Positions 26,790 through 35,830 of a stretch of DNA of 64,000 nucleotides are shown one piece after another (the first letter of the stretch is position 1; every line of letters starts with the position of its first letter). This DNA is from Rhodopseudomonas sp. GTDB taxonomy: Bacteria; Pseudomonadota; Alphaproteobacteria; Rhizobiales; Xanthobacteraceae. Both the position numbers and the translations under genes were made by a program. The stretch is from positions 1 through 64,000 of the forward strand of contig WGNB01000003.1 in NCBI GenBank assembly GCA_016124795.1, read 5' to 3'. The notes under the pieces are model-generated. The model made no database searches. It saw nothing but the letters and a program-made list of their open reading frames with translations, and was not told the origin of the DNA.

Positions 26790-27611
26790 ATGGCGGTGAC
26801 GACCCCCGCGCGCGACGCAATCGACTCCCGCGGCGACGCCATCCGTCTGGAGCGCGTCGACAAATGGTACGGCACACGCGACCAGCCGGTTCACGCCCTC
26901 GACACCACCGACCTGACTGTCTCAAAAGGCGACTTCGTCGTGCTGCTTGGGCCCTCCGGCTGCGGCAAGACAACGCTGTTGCGTATGATCGGCGGGCTGA
27001 TCGCGCCCAGCCACGGTCTTCTGAAGGTCATGGACCGGGACCTGTGGAAGGGCGACGCCCGCCAGTCTGAAGCGGTCAAGAGCCTTGGCATCGTGTTTCA
27101 GGAAGCCAATCTGTTTCCCTGGCTGACCATCGAGCAGAACATCGCCCTGCCGCTCGAGCTCAGACAGGTACCGAAGGCCGAGCGCGCCGCCCGCGTGCGC
27201 GAATTGACCAGCCTGGTCGGCATCGCCGGCTTCGAACAACGCTGGCCACGCGAACTCTCCGGCGGCATGCGCCAGCGCGCGGCGATCGCCCGCGCCTTGT
27301 CCTACGGTCCCGACATCCTGCTGATGGACGAACCGTTCGGCGCGCTCGACGCGATGACCCGCGACGCCATGAACATCGAGCTTCAGAACCTGTGGATGAA
27401 GACCGGCAAGACCATCGTGCTGGTGACACACTCCATCGCCGAAGCGGTGTTCCTGGCCGACCGGATTATTCTCTTGTCGCCACGCCCCGGCCGCATCGAC
27501 ACCGTGCTTAACGTGCCATTCGCGCGCCCACGGGTGATCGACACCCAATCCAGCGCCGAATTCCAGGCGATCGTGCGCGATCTGCGCCATCGTCTCGATC
27601 AAATATCGTGA
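26790..27611 (+). CDS. ABC transporter ATPase, nitrate/sulfonate/taurine type
   Basis: A 273-residue ATPase. I choose ATG 26790 because the usual family start lies about 16 residues before I-R-L-E-R-V; ATG 26697 would add 31 residues. Walker A is GPSGCGKTTLL, the Q-loop region FQEANLFPWL, the signature LSGGMRQR and Walker B ILLMDEPFGALDAMTRD. This wording is of the SsuB/TauB/NrtD group. The permease gene follows after 13 nt. The matching binding protein is probably that at 29880, separated by a gene on the other strand. Confidence 0.9.
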   Translation: MAVTTPARDAIDSRGDAIRLERVDKWYGTRDQPVHALDTTDLTVSKGDFVVLLGPSGCGKTTLLRMIGGLIAPSHGLLKVMDRDLWKGDARQSEAVKSLGIVFQEANLFPWLTIEQNIALPLELRQVPKAERAARVRELTSLVGIAGFEQRWPRELSGGMRQRAAIARALSYGPDILLMDEPFGALDAMTRDAMNIELQNLWMKTGKTIVLVTHSIAEAVFLADRIILLSPRPGRIDTVLNVPFARPRVIDTQSSAEFQAIVRDLRHRLDQIS

Positions 27612-27624
27612 GTGGACTGGCGCC

Positions 27625-28458
27625 ATGACCGAACCCGCCCTGCAAGACAAACCCTCCAGCGCGCCCAAGCCCACGCGCGACTATAAAGTCTATCTGCCCT
27701 GGATCACGACGCCGGCGCTCTGTCTCGTCCTGGTCGGCGTCTGGTGGACTTATGTCGACCTGTCGAAAATCTCCGCCTTCATCCTGCCATCGCCGGCCGC
27801 GGTCTGGAGCGCCTGGGTCGACCTCTTATGGTCGCAACGCGCCTGGACCGATGCCTTCATGACCGCCTACGCGACCCTCGTCGGTTTCTTCTGGGCCGTT
27901 ATTGTCGGCGTCGGCTTGGGCGTCGCGATCGCCCGCGTCCGCTGGCTGGAACAGACGCTCAATCCGTTCATCGTGGCCAGCCAGGTGCTGCCGAAGGTCG
28001 CGCTGGTGCCGCTGTTCGTGGTCTGGTTCGGTTTCGGCATCACGTCGAAAGTGTTGATCGCGGCGATCCTCGCCTTTTTCCCGATCCTGACCAACACCGC
28101 GCTCGGCGTAAAATCGATCGATCACGGCCATCGCGATGTGATGATCAGCCTCAACGCCACGCGCTCGCAGGTGTTCCGCCGCCTCGAACTGCCGTCCGCG
28201 CTGCCCTACATCATCACCGGCATGGAAGTCGGCATCGTGCTCGCGCTGATCGGCGCCATCGTCGGCGAATATCTCGGCGGTGACCTCGGACTCGGCCACC
28301 TGCTGATCGGCCGGATGAACGCATTCGAGACCGACGGCCTGTTCGCCGTGATGATCCACATGACCATCCTCGGCTTTATTTTCTACTTCGCCATCTCGGC
28401 GCTGCGCCGCATCCTCATTCCCTGGCACGCGTCGTCACGGCCGGGCGGCGCGCCTTGA
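27625..28458 (+). CDS. ABC transporter permease, SsuC/TauC type
   Basis: A 277-residue inner-membrane permease with six or so hydrophobic segments beginning near residue 27. The coupling (EAA) motif is visible as D-V-M-I-S-L-N-A-T-R-S-Q-V-F-R-R-L-E-L-P-S-A-L-P, and G-A-I-V-G-E-Y-L follows as in the taurine/sulfonate/pyrimidine importers. It is co-transcribed with the ATPase. It ends 23 nt before the stop of the convergent monooxygenase gene. Confidence 0.9.
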   Translation: MTEPALQDKPSSAPKPTRDYKVYLPWITTPALCLVLVGVWWTYVDLSKISAFILPSPAAVWSAWVDLLWSQRAWTDAFMTAYATLVGFFWAVIVGVGLGVAIARVRWLEQTLNPFIVASQVLPKVALVPLFVVWFGFGITSKVLIAAILAFFPILTNTALGVKSIDHGHRDVMISLNATRSQVFRRLELPSALPYIITGMEVGIVLALIGAIVGEYLGGDLGLGHLLIGRMNAFETDGLFAVMIHMTILGFIFYFAISALRRILIPWHASSRPGGAP

Positions 28459-28481
28459 TTGGCGCGACGGCCGCGACGCCG

Positions 28482-29687
28482 CTAATGAACGGCGGCGGCC
28501 TGCCGCAAGCCGGCGATCATCGAAGTGCGCAACAGATGCGCTTCGAGCCGCGTCCGGTCGGCGGCAATCGCCTGTAGTCCGCTCAGGGTCTCGCGCCGCT
28601 TGGCCGGGTCCTTCTCGCGCATGCGAGCACGGTTGGCGTCGGCCTGCGCCAGAATTTGCTCAAGCGCGACCGGCCGCCGGCGGCGCTCGTAAAGATCGAG
28701 ACGCGACTGCAAATCGGCGCCGTTGCGAACGTCGCGCAACGCGGCGGCGAGTTCAAACGCATCGTGCAGCCCGCCATTCAGCCCCATGCCGCCCGACGGA
28801 CTGTTAACGTGTGCGGCGTCGCCCGCCAGCACGACACGGCCCTGGAAATAATGCGGCACGATGCGCTTGTGCACACGATAGGGCCTTTTCTCGAGCACTT
28901 CATAGGCCTCGGGCCGCGGCACAATGGTCTGCAAGTCGGCCTCGATCGCCGCTTCGGTGAGCTGATCCTCGATCGGCATATCCTCGCGCGGATAGATCGA
29001 CACACGCCAGCGGCCCGGCACCCGCAGTAACGAGAAATTGCCATTGGCCTTCCAGCAATAGGCGATATTGGTCAGACCCTCGATATGCCGTTCGAACGGA
29101 AATGTCGTGGTGACGAGAAGCGTCGTTTCCGGATAAGTCTGCCCATCGAAAGCCAGGCCGAGCGCGCGGCGCACCGCCGAACGAGCGCCGTCCGCGCCGA
29201 TCACCAGCCGCGCGCGCAATTCGGACGAACCCTGTGCGCCGGAGGTTCGAAGCGTAACACCCTCGTCATCCTGGGCAAGCTCCTGAACCTCGGTCCCGAA
29301 CATCACCTTCGCATTGGGCTCACTCGCCAAAGCGGCATAAGCGGCCTGCGACAGCTTCCACTGCTCGCACTGAACCCGATAGGGATGGCGCGTCGCGCCG
29401 GCCAGCACACCAAGATCGAACACCACCCGGTCGCCATCGGGATGCAGCCGCACCTGCCATTGCGGACAAATCAGGCCCTTGTCGATCAGCACCCCGGCAA
29501 GGCCGAGGCTGTCGAGCATGTCGAGCGTCGGCGGATGAAAGGTCGAGGCCCGCAGATCGGTTTCGATTTCCGCGCCGCGTTCGAGCACCACGACGGAAAC
29601 TCCGTCGCGCGCCAGCAACAGGGCGGTGACCAGCCCGACCGGTCCACCGCCAACCACCGCGACCTCGGCATCGAAAGTCCGCGCCAT
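28482..29687 (-). CDS. FAD-dependent aromatic hydroxylase-type monooxygenase
   Basis: A 401-residue class A flavoprotein monooxygenase. It has the N-terminal G-G-G-P-V-G dinucleotide fold (13-18) with E36-type ribose binding (VVLERG), the IGADGARSAVRRALG segment, and the FAD/ribityl motif VVLAGDAAHVNSPSGGMGLNGG. The fold hydroxylates phenols or heteroaromatic rings using NAD(P)H. The gene is short for the MhpA group because it lacks the C-terminal thioredoxin-like domain. It is divergent from the binding-protein gene at 29880 with a GntR-type palindrome between, so it likely attacks the imported compound. Confidence 0.88.
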   Translation of the reverse strand: MARTFDAEVAVVGGGPVGLVTALLLARDGVSVVVLERGAEIETDLRASTFHPPTLDMLDSLGLAGVLIDKGLICPQWQVRLHPDGDRVVFDLGVLAGATRHPYRVQCEQWKLSQAAYAALASEPNAKVMFGTEVQELAQDDEGVTLRTSGAQGSSELRARLVIGADGARSAVRRALGLAFDGQTYPETTLLVTTTFPFERHIEGLTNIAYCWKANGNFSLLRVPGRWRVSIYPREDMPIEDQLTEAAIEADLQTIVPRPEAYEVLEKRPYRVHKRIVPHYFQGRVVLAGDAAHVNSPSGGMGLNGGLHDAFELAAALRDVRNGADLQSRLDLYERRRRPVALEQILAQADANRARMREKDPAKRRETLSGLQAIAADRTRLEAHLLRTSMIAGLRQAAAVH

Positions 29688-29711
29688 CGCGCTATCTCCT
29701 CAAGGCTTGGC

Positions 29712-29762
29712 TTGACATCTGTCTGCTCGATCGTATCGTAGTTTGTATCTAAGTTAAGACAA
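29712..29762. promoter_or_regulatory. Promoter plus GntR operator candidate 3
   Basis: A plus-strand -35 TTGACA (29712-29717) and a TATCGT -10 (29734-29739, 16-nt spacer) are followed at once by the 20-mer TTGTATCTAAGTTAAGACAA (29743-29762). Its reverse complement begins TTGTC and ends ATACAA, as does the site at 26643, with 14 of 20 positions identical. A repressor here would block initiation of the binding-protein/GntR operon, and could also control the divergent monooxygenase. Confidence 0.6.
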
Positions 29763-29879
29763 GCCAGGTCTGCTCATCACGCGCAAGTCCTCTTCGAAAG
29801 GCGCATGACCGACCGGACCGGCCGATCTTCCTCGGATACGAGTCCTCTGCCGGCATCTTTAACGCGAGAGAGAAACGAC

Positions 29880-30893
29880 ATGACGACACGTCGCGATGTG
29901 ATGAAAGGCGTTGCCGGTCTGGCCCTCGGCGCCACGCTCGGAATGCCGGCGATCCGGACAGCGTCCGCCGCCGAACCGTTGACGGTTATGACGCCGTTCG
30001 GCTTCGTGCCCGATTTCCTGGAAATGATGAACATGGTCTCGGGCGGCTTCCTCGCCAAGGAAGGATTCGCGCCGACGCTGCGCGGCGGCCACGGCACCGC
30101 CACCGCCATTCAGCAGATGATGACCGGCAATGTCGCCTTCGCGCGCATGACCGCCATCGACGTGTTCACCGCCACCGCCAAGAACGCCTCGCTGCTGTCA
30201 GTGGCCACGCTCTATCAGGGCTCGAATTTCCACGTCATCTCGTCGAAGGACAAGCCGGTCAATTCGATCCAGGAGATGAAGGGCAAGACCGTCGGCGTCG
30301 TGTCAGTCGGCGGCTCGACCGAACAGCTGCTCGACATGATGCTGCGCTCGGCCGGCATGTCGAAGGCCGACGTGAAAATCCAGGTCGTCGGCAACAATCC
30401 GGGCGTGATGCAATTCATCAAGCAGGGCCGGGTCGACTGCGTGATCAATTCGATCGCGGTCGTGGTGGCGCTGCAAACCGCCAAGGAGCCGATCGCGAAC
30501 TGGCCGACCGACCGCTACGCGCCGATGCCGAGCCAGATCTACGTCACCACGCGCGAATTCGCCGCCAAGAATCCGGATGCCACGGTGCGCTTTCTGAAGG
30601 CGCTGAAGGGCTCCACCGGCGACATGATGACCGGCGACATCGCCGCGATCCTCAAGCGCGCCAGCAAGGATTTCGACATTCCCGGCCAAAAGAAGACCGA
30701 GGAACAGGTCGCGCTCGTCAACTTCGCGATGAAGGGCCCCTGGATGTCGGAAGGCAAGGAAAACTTCCTGCGCAATGTGCCGGCGCTCTGGCACAAGGCG
30801 GGCGAGGAAATCGCCAAAGCCGGCATCGCGACGGTGCCCAACGTCGACGCGCTCTATACCAACACGTATATTGATCAGGCACTCAAAGCCTGA
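29880..30893 (+). CDS. ABC transporter substrate-binding protein, SsuA/TauA/NMT1 type
   Basis: A 337-residue periplasmic protein with a Tat-like signal (T-T-R-R-D-V-M-K-G, Ala-rich core ending at about A30). I start it at ATG 29880, because the longer frame from 29805 would bury the signal. The mature part has the NMT1/THI5-like fold with the polar loops G-N-V-A-F-A-R-M and V-V-S-V-G-G-S-T-E. It should feed the ATPase/permease pair at 26790-28458. The GntR gene follows after 35 nt. The ligand is unknown. Confidence 0.88.
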   Translation: MTTRRDVMKGVAGLALGATLGMPAIRTASAAEPLTVMTPFGFVPDFLEMMNMVSGGFLAKEGFAPTLRGGHGTATAIQQMMTGNVAFARMTAIDVFTATAKNASLLSVATLYQGSNFHVISSKDKPVNSIQEMKGKTVGVVSVGGSTEQLLDMMLRSAGMSKADVKIQVVGNNPGVMQFIKQGRVDCVINSIAVVVALQTAKEPIANWPTDRYAPMPSQIYVTTREFAAKNPDATVRFLKALKGSTGDMMTGDIAAILKRASKDFDIPGQKKTEEQVALVNFAMKGPWMSEGKENFLRNVPALWHKAGEEIAKAGIATVPNVDALYTNTYIDQALKA

Positions 30894-30928
30894 CGCCGGC
30901 GTCGGCGCGTCGTCCGGCCACCCGCGAG

Positions 30929-31708
30929 ATGTCCATGGATGCGATCGTCGAGCCCCTCAAGAGCCACAAGGTCTACTTCGTCCTGAAGGAGAAGATCACG
31001 TCGGGCGCCCTGCCCGTCGGTATGCGGCTGGCGAGCGAGCCGGAACTCGCCGCCACCTACCGGGTCTCGCGCGTCACCGTGCGCAAAGCCCTGGGCAATC
31101 TCGAACGCGAGGGCCTCATTCGCCGGCAACCTGGTGCCGGCACCTTCGTCACCAAAGGCCATGCGTCGAAAGTCATCAGCGCCGATCTCTCGGACTTGCT
31201 CGGCCACCTCGTCGCCATGGGCAAAGCGACCAAAGTGCGCCTCTTGTCGTTCGGTTATGTCGTGCCGCCGCCGCGCATCAGCCGGGCACTCGGCCTGTCA
31301 CGCGCCGAAAAGGCGCAGCGATCGGTGCGCATCCGGCTGCATGACGGCGAACCGTTTTCGTATCTGTCGACCTGGGTGCCGGAGCCAGTCGGCATGCTCT
31401 ATTCGGAAACCGATCTGGCATCGACGCCGCTGCTGACCTTGCTGGAACGCTCGGGCATTGAAGTGAAGCGCGCGACGCAGACGATCCGCGCGACTTTCGC
31501 CGGGCCCGAAGTCGCCGATGCGCTCGGCGTCGAAGCCGGCGCTTCGCTATTGGCGGTCGACCGCCTGTTGACCGATCACGAAGGGCACGCCGTCGAATAT
31601 CTCGAGGCCCTGTACCGGTCCGATCGTTATGAGTTCGTCCTCGATCTGGTGGGGGACAAATCGACGAAAGGCCCGCGCTGGACACTGGCCAATCAGTCGG
31701 GCCGCTAA
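30929..31708 (+). CDS. GntR-family regulator with UTRA domain (HutC subfamily), cluster 2
   Basis: A 259-residue regulator. The winged helix is at about residues 10-78 (SEPELAATYRVSRVTVRKAL), then a UTRA effector domain with GEPFSYLSTWVPE and a closing YRSDRYEFVLDL. It is a clear paralog of the GntR at 22705-23580. It lies directly after the binding-protein gene and probably represses that operon and the divergent monooxygenase through the palindrome at 29743, and perhaps the sites at 26643 and 23597 as well. A second in-frame ATG lies two codons downstream. Confidence 0.9.
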   Translation: MSMDAIVEPLKSHKVYFVLKEKITSGALPVGMRLASEPELAATYRVSRVTVRKALGNLEREGLIRRQPGAGTFVTKGHASKVISADLSDLLGHLVAMGKATKVRLLSFGYVVPPPRISRALGLSRAEKAQRSVRIRLHDGEPFSYLSTWVPEPVGMLYSETDLASTPLLTLLERSGIEVKRATQTIRATFAGPEVADALGVEAGASLLAVDRLLTDHEGHAVEYLEALYRSDRYEFVLDLVGDKSTKGPRWTLANQSGR

Positions 31709-31759
31709 ACCGGTGGCTCGACGAGGACGGCCTGCGCTTCGTTAATCCAAGCGCAGCGA

Positions 31760-32692
31760 TCAAGCCCTCTTCCGGCGGACTTCGTCGAGACAATCGGCGA
31801 TGTTCCGCGTCAGCACCTCCGCGACGATCCGGCCGATCCGCGTGAGCGGCTTGCGGCCGTCGATGGCCACGCAGACCGTTTGCGGTTCGGCGCCTTTGTC
31901 GCGCACCGGCACGAACGTGAAGGTTCCGTCCAGCAATTCGGGAGCAGCGTCGAGTTCCGACGTGAAGGCGATGTAATGCCCGCTGCGCGCCAAGGCTTTA
32001 ACAAGCTGCAACGAGTTCGTTTCGACGACTTTTTGCCCTTCGGTGAAAAGCCAGCCGTGGCGCGTTTCGAGATAACGGCGGATCATCAGCGCACGACTCT
32101 GCAAGGCGATCGGGTAACCGACGGCCTCCTGCAAGCTGATCGACTTCCTGGCCGCGACCGGATGACCCGCCGCCGTCACGCAGCCGAACGGCAATTCGGC
32201 ATTCCACAGCACGTGGAGATCGCGCCGCGGTGACAGGTTGAACACCGCCGCGATGTCGGCCGTACCACCGGCAAGCGCCGCCGCGGCGGCATCGGTGCTG
32301 CCGATTTCGATCTCGAGCGAAATGCGCGGGTGCTCACGCGCCATCTGCAGCACAAAGGTCGGCAGAAAGCCGTTCACATGGCTGTCCATCGCCACCAGCC
32401 GGACATGGCCCTGATGGATGCCCTGGAGTTGCTGGAGATCGGCGGCCGCGCGGCGCTCGTCCGCGTGCCAACGGCGCGCCATGGTCACGACGGCGTCGCC
32501 GGCCGGGGTCAGCCGCATTCCCTTGGCCACCCGCTCGAACAGGGGTACGCCCAAAATCCCTTCCAGTTGAAGGATTTGTCGATTGATGGCCGAAGCGGCG
32601 ACGTTCAGTTCCTTGGCCGCGCGCTGGATCGAGCCTGAGCGGGCGACCTGATCGGCGTAGCGCAAGGCCGCCGGCACCAGGGATGAAACCAT
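31760..32692 (-). CDS. LysR-family transcriptional regulator
   Basis: A 310-residue LysR protein started at ATG 32690-32692; longer upstream frames overlap the divergent transporter gene. The helix-turn-helix (YADQVARSGSIQRAAKELN, then V-A-A-S-A-I-N-R-Q-I-L) is at about 12-62. The effector domain has the usual GHVRLVAMDS and I-A-L-Q-S segments. The gene is divergent from the Pot-type transporter operon (first codon 32789) and is its likely regulator, probably responding to a purine or ureide. The 96-bp gap is AT-rich but I found no clear inverted repeat. Confidence 0.88.
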   Translation of the reverse strand: MVSSLVPAALRYADQVARSGSIQRAAKELNVAASAINRQILQLEGILGVPLFERVAKGMRLTPAGDAVVTMARRWHADERRAAADLQQLQGIHQGHVRLVAMDSHVNGFLPTFVLQMAREHPRISLEIEIGSTDAAAAALAGGTADIAAVFNLSPRRDLHVLWNAELPFGCVTAAGHPVAARKSISLQEAVGYPIALQSRALMIRRYLETRHGWLFTEGQKVVETNSLQLVKALARSGHYIAFTSELDAAPELLDGTFTFVPVRDKGAEPQTVCVAIDGRKPLTRIGRIVAEVLTRNIADCLDEVRRKRA

Positions 32693-32788
32693 GACTGACC
32701 ATTCTAATTTTGCGAATGGATGATTGCCCATTCTGCGCTGGACGGCAATGGCCGGTTCGGCCGATGATGATCGGGCCGGAGACCTTCT

Positions 32789-33910
32789 TTGGGGCGTGGA
32801 GCCGCAAGACCCTTGACCGACGCCAGCGGACACGCGCTTGCGCTTGAGCACATCACCCATCGCTTCGGCGACATGGTGGCGGCCAGCAACATCAACCTCG
32901 ACATCAAGCCGGGCGAACTTGTGTCGCTGCTCGGCCCGAGCGGCTGCGGCAAGACCACGCTCCTGAAGATCATCGCCGGCTTCCTGCGCCCGACCGAAGG
33001 CGACGTCCTGGTCGACGGCGCGGCTATCACACATATACCGCCGAACCGCCGCCGGATCGGCATCGTGTTCCAGAACTACGCCCTGTTTCCGCATATGACG
33101 GTCGCCGACAATGTCGGCTACGGGCTCGCCGCCGCCGGCCGCCCCAAAGGCGAGATCGCCGCGACGGTGAAGGAAATGCTCGACGTCGTGCAGATGTCCG
33201 CCTTCGGCGACAGGCTGCCACGGCAACTGTCGGGCGGACAGCAGCAGCGCGTCGCGCTCGCGCGCTGCCTTGCCATCCGCCCGCGCATTCTTCTGCTCGA
33301 CGAGCCATTCAGCGCGCTCGACAAGAACCTGCGGCTCGACATGCAGATCGAGATCAAGCGGCTTCAACGCCAGTCCGGCATCACCACCGTCCTCGTTACG
33401 CACGACCAGGAAGAAGCGCTCAGCATTTCCGACCGCATCGCCGTGCTGTCGCGCGGCATACTGGAGCAACTGGCCGCGCCATCGGAAATCTACGACAGGC
33501 CGCGCACCTTGTTCGTCAACACTTTTGTCGGCACCGCCAACCTGATCGAAGGCATCGTCGCGGCGAAAACAAAAAGCGACACCGGCGTTCGCATCGGCGA
33601 CGCGGTGATCGACACAAACCTGCCGACCTATCTCGCGGTCGGCGACCCCATCCTGCTGTCGGTACGACCGGAATCCGTACGCCTCAGCAAAGCAGCCGGC
33701 GGGCTTCCGGTCCGCATTCGTGCCGTGATGCCGATCGGGCCGTCGCAGATCTACGACGTCCTGCTGGCCGACGGCACTCCGGTCAAAGTGGTGCAAGACC
33801 GCGCCGCCAGCGCGCCCGACCTGACCGCCGACAGCGATGCATTTCTCGTCATCGACGGCCGCCGCATCAGCGGTCTCTTCACCAACCCCGATCCAACCCC
33901 AGGAGCCTGA
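32789..33910 (+). CDS. ABC transporter ATPase, spermidine/putrescine (PotA) type
   Basis: A 373-residue ATPase started at TTG 32789, preceded by GGAGA at a suitable distance. Walker A is GPSGCGKTTLLK, the Q-loop FQNYALFPHMTV, the signature LSGGQQQR and Walker B ILLLDEPFSALDKNLR. A C-terminal TOBE-like regulatory domain follows from about residue 260 (V-R-P-E-S-V-R-L). The order ATPase - binding protein - permease - permease is that of iron, polyamine or opine-type importers. The genes are tightly packed (gaps 2, 2 and 11 nt) and end with the UraD-UraH fusion, which suggests uptake of a ureide or purine derivative. Confidence 0.92.
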   Translation: MGRGAARPLTDASGHALALEHITHRFGDMVAASNINLDIKPGELVSLLGPSGCGKTTLLKIIAGFLRPTEGDVLVDGAAITHIPPNRRRIGIVFQNYALFPHMTVADNVGYGLAAAGRPKGEIAATVKEMLDVVQMSAFGDRLPRQLSGGQQQRVALARCLAIRPRILLLDEPFSALDKNLRLDMQIEIKRLQRQSGITTVLVTHDQEEALSISDRIAVLSRGILEQLAAPSEIYDRPRTLFVNTFVGTANLIEGIVAAKTKSDTGVRIGDAVIDTNLPTYLAVGDPILLSVRPESVRLSKAAGGLPVRIRAVMPIGPSQIYDVLLADGTPVKVVQDRAASAPDLTADSDAFLVIDGRRISGLFTNPDPTPGA

Positions 33911-33912
33911 CC

Positions 33913-34959
33913 ATGCCATTCCCGATCTCCCGCCGTCACCTGCTCGCCGGCAGCGCCGCACTGGCCGGCATGTCCGCCTTGCCGCGCGGCGTTTTCGCCG
34001 CCGATGAACTGGTCGCCGCCACCTTCGGCGGTACCTGGGCCAATGTTCAGAAGGAAATTCTGGCGCCCTATTTCAGCAAGAAGTCCGGCGCGACGGTGGT
34101 GCAGTCGCCGATGCTGGCGACCGCCCAGATCGCCAAGCTGACCGCGGCCAAAGGCGGCCCTGCGCCCTTTGACGTCGCCATGCTCGACGAAGGACCGGCG
34201 CTGGAGGCGATCGACGCCGGCCTGATCGCCAAATATGACGCTGCCAAATCGCCGAACTTCGCCGGGCTCTATCCGCAGTTCCAGGGCGAGTACGGACCGG
34301 CCATTACCATGCAGGCGATCGGCATCGCCTATAACCCGAAGACGGTGAAAACTCCGCCGACGTCGTGGGCCGACCTCTGGAAACCGGAGTACAAGGGCCG
34401 CGTCGGTATCACCTCGCTCGCCTCGACACTCGGCCTCGCCTTCCTGCTCGACATCAACCGCCTCGAAGGCGGCACCGAAGCCGACATGACGCCGGCCTTC
34501 AAGAAGCTCAAGACCCTATTGCCCAATCTGGCCGCCGTGTCGGCCAATTTCGGCGCACATGGCGCGCTGTTCCGCCAGAATGAAATCGACATCGGCGTGC
34601 AGAATTTCAATTTCGCCGAAGAGCTGAAGGCGAAAGGCGTGCCGATCGAATTCGTGCGCGTGTCGACCGGCACCCCGGCCTGGAAGACCACCATGCATGT
34701 GGTCAAGGGCGCGCTGAAACCCGACCTTGCTTACGCCTACGTCGACAGCCAGCTGGCGCCGGACGTGCAGGCCGCCATGCAGAAGACACCGTGGAACGTG
34801 GTCCCGACCAGCACCAAGGTGCCCTACGAAGGCATCGTGGCGAGCAAGATCGCCAAGACCCCGGACGACCTCAAGAAGATGGTGTTCTTCGACTGGAAGA
34901 AGGTCAACCAAGGGCGCGCCGCCTGGACGCAGCAGTTCAACCGCGAAATCCGCGTCTGA
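33913..34959 (+). CDS. Extracellular solute-binding protein, PotD/family 1 type
   Basis: A 348-residue periplasmic protein. A twin-arginine signal (I-S-R-R-H-L-L-A-G, cleavage near A29-A31) precedes the mature start ELVAATFGGTWANVQKE. The fold follows PotD/spermidine-putrescine binders (PTSWADLWKPEYKGRVGI, then the E-I-D-I-G-V-Q-N loop). The two domains lack the Glu/Asp cage of true polyamine binders as far as I can judge, so a different ligand is possible. It is the second gene of the operon. Confidence 0.9.
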   Translation: MPFPISRRHLLAGSAALAGMSALPRGVFAADELVAATFGGTWANVQKEILAPYFSKKSGATVVQSPMLATAQIAKLTAAKGGPAPFDVAMLDEGPALEAIDAGLIAKYDAAKSPNFAGLYPQFQGEYGPAITMQAIGIAYNPKTVKTPPTSWADLWKPEYKGRVGITSLASTLGLAFLLDINRLEGGTEADMTPAFKKLKTLLPNLAAVSANFGAHGALFRQNEIDIGVQNFNFAEELKAKGVPIEFVRVSTGTPAWKTTMHVVKGALKPDLAYAYVDSQLAPDVQAAMQKTPWNVVPTSTKVPYEGIVASKIAKTPDDLKKMVFFDWKKVNQGRAAWTQQFNREIRV

Positions 34960-34961
34960 CC

Positions 34962-35819
34962 ATGGCCGCGGCGGCGACAGAAAAAAGCAGGGAGTGGCAG
35001 CTCGCGCTGCCGCTTACCGCGTTCTTCGCGCTGTTCTTCGTCGCGCCGCTGCTTCTGGTCATCGGCATCAGCTTCCAGGCCACCCGTCGCATGACCGGCG
35101 GCCTGGGGCTGAACCAATACGCCGCGTTTCTCGGCGACAGCCTCAATGTCGAGGTGCTGACCGACACGCTCCTGCTCGGCGTCAAAGCCACTTTGCTCTG
35201 CCTGATCTTCGGTTACCCGCTCGCCTGGCTATTCACCCGCGTGTCGGCGAAGCTGCAATCGCTGCTGATCTTCCTCGTCATCCTGCCGATCGTGACCAGC
35301 GTGGTGGTGCGCACCTTCGCCTGGATCGTGATCCTCGGCCGCCACGGCATGGTCAACGACACCATCGTCGCGCTCGGGCTGTCGGCTCAGCCGCTGCATC
35401 TCTTGTTCAGCGAAGCCGGCGTTGTGATCGTACTGACGCAGGTGCAGATGCCCTTGATGGTGCTGCCGCTCATCACCGTGCTGCAACGGATCGACCCCAA
35501 TCTCGCCAGCGCCTCGTCGGCGCTGGGCGCCGGCGCCTGGCGCACCTTCTTCAAGATCACCCTGCCGCTCAGCATGCCAGGCATCATCGCCGGCACGATC
35601 CTGACCTACACGGCCTGCGTGACCGCCTTCGTCACGCAATCGCTGATCGGCGGATCGCGGCTGCTTTACATGCCGATGATGATCTTCCAGCAGGCGATGG
35701 ACTTGCAGAACTGGCCGTTCGCGGCCGCGGTGTCGGTCATTTTCATGATTTCGGTGCTTCTGATCGTCGCCCTGCTGGTGGCCTTGTCGCGCGGCCGCGC
35801 GGCGCGGCTGTACGGCTAA
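34962..35819 (+). CDS. ABC transporter permease, PotB type
   Basis: A 285-residue inner-membrane permease started at ATG 34962, 2 nt after the binding-protein stop. About six hydrophobic segments are visible, with the coupling motif A-S-S-A-L-G-A-G-A-W-R-T-F-F-K-I-T-L-P-L-S-M-P-G. The large open frame before the ATG is a shadow of the binding-protein gene. It pairs with the PotC-type protein encoded next. Confidence 0.92.
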   Translation: MAAAATEKSREWQLALPLTAFFALFFVAPLLLVIGISFQATRRMTGGLGLNQYAAFLGDSLNVEVLTDTLLLGVKATLLCLIFGYPLAWLFTRVSAKLQSLLIFLVILPIVTSVVVRTFAWIVILGRHGMVNDTIVALGLSAQPLHLLFSEAGVVIVLTQVQMPLMVLPLITVLQRIDPNLASASSALGAGAWRTFFKITLPLSMPGIIAGTILTYTACVTAFVTQSLIGGSRLLYMPMMIFQQAMDLQNWPFAAAVSVIFMISVLLIVALLVALSRGRAARLYG

Positions 35820-35830
35820 AGGGGGCAGCC

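Noticed and set aside
26790-28458. Calling the ABC pair a taurine, nitrate or sulfonate importer
   Set aside because: The subfamily is clear but no dioxygenase or reductase for those substrates is nearby; the neighbours suggest another ligand.
31760-33961. 733-codon minus-strand frame joining the LysR gene to the region opposite the Pot-type ATPase
   Set aside because: Only the part from ATG 32692 onward is LysR-like; the rest is the complement of the ATPase gene.
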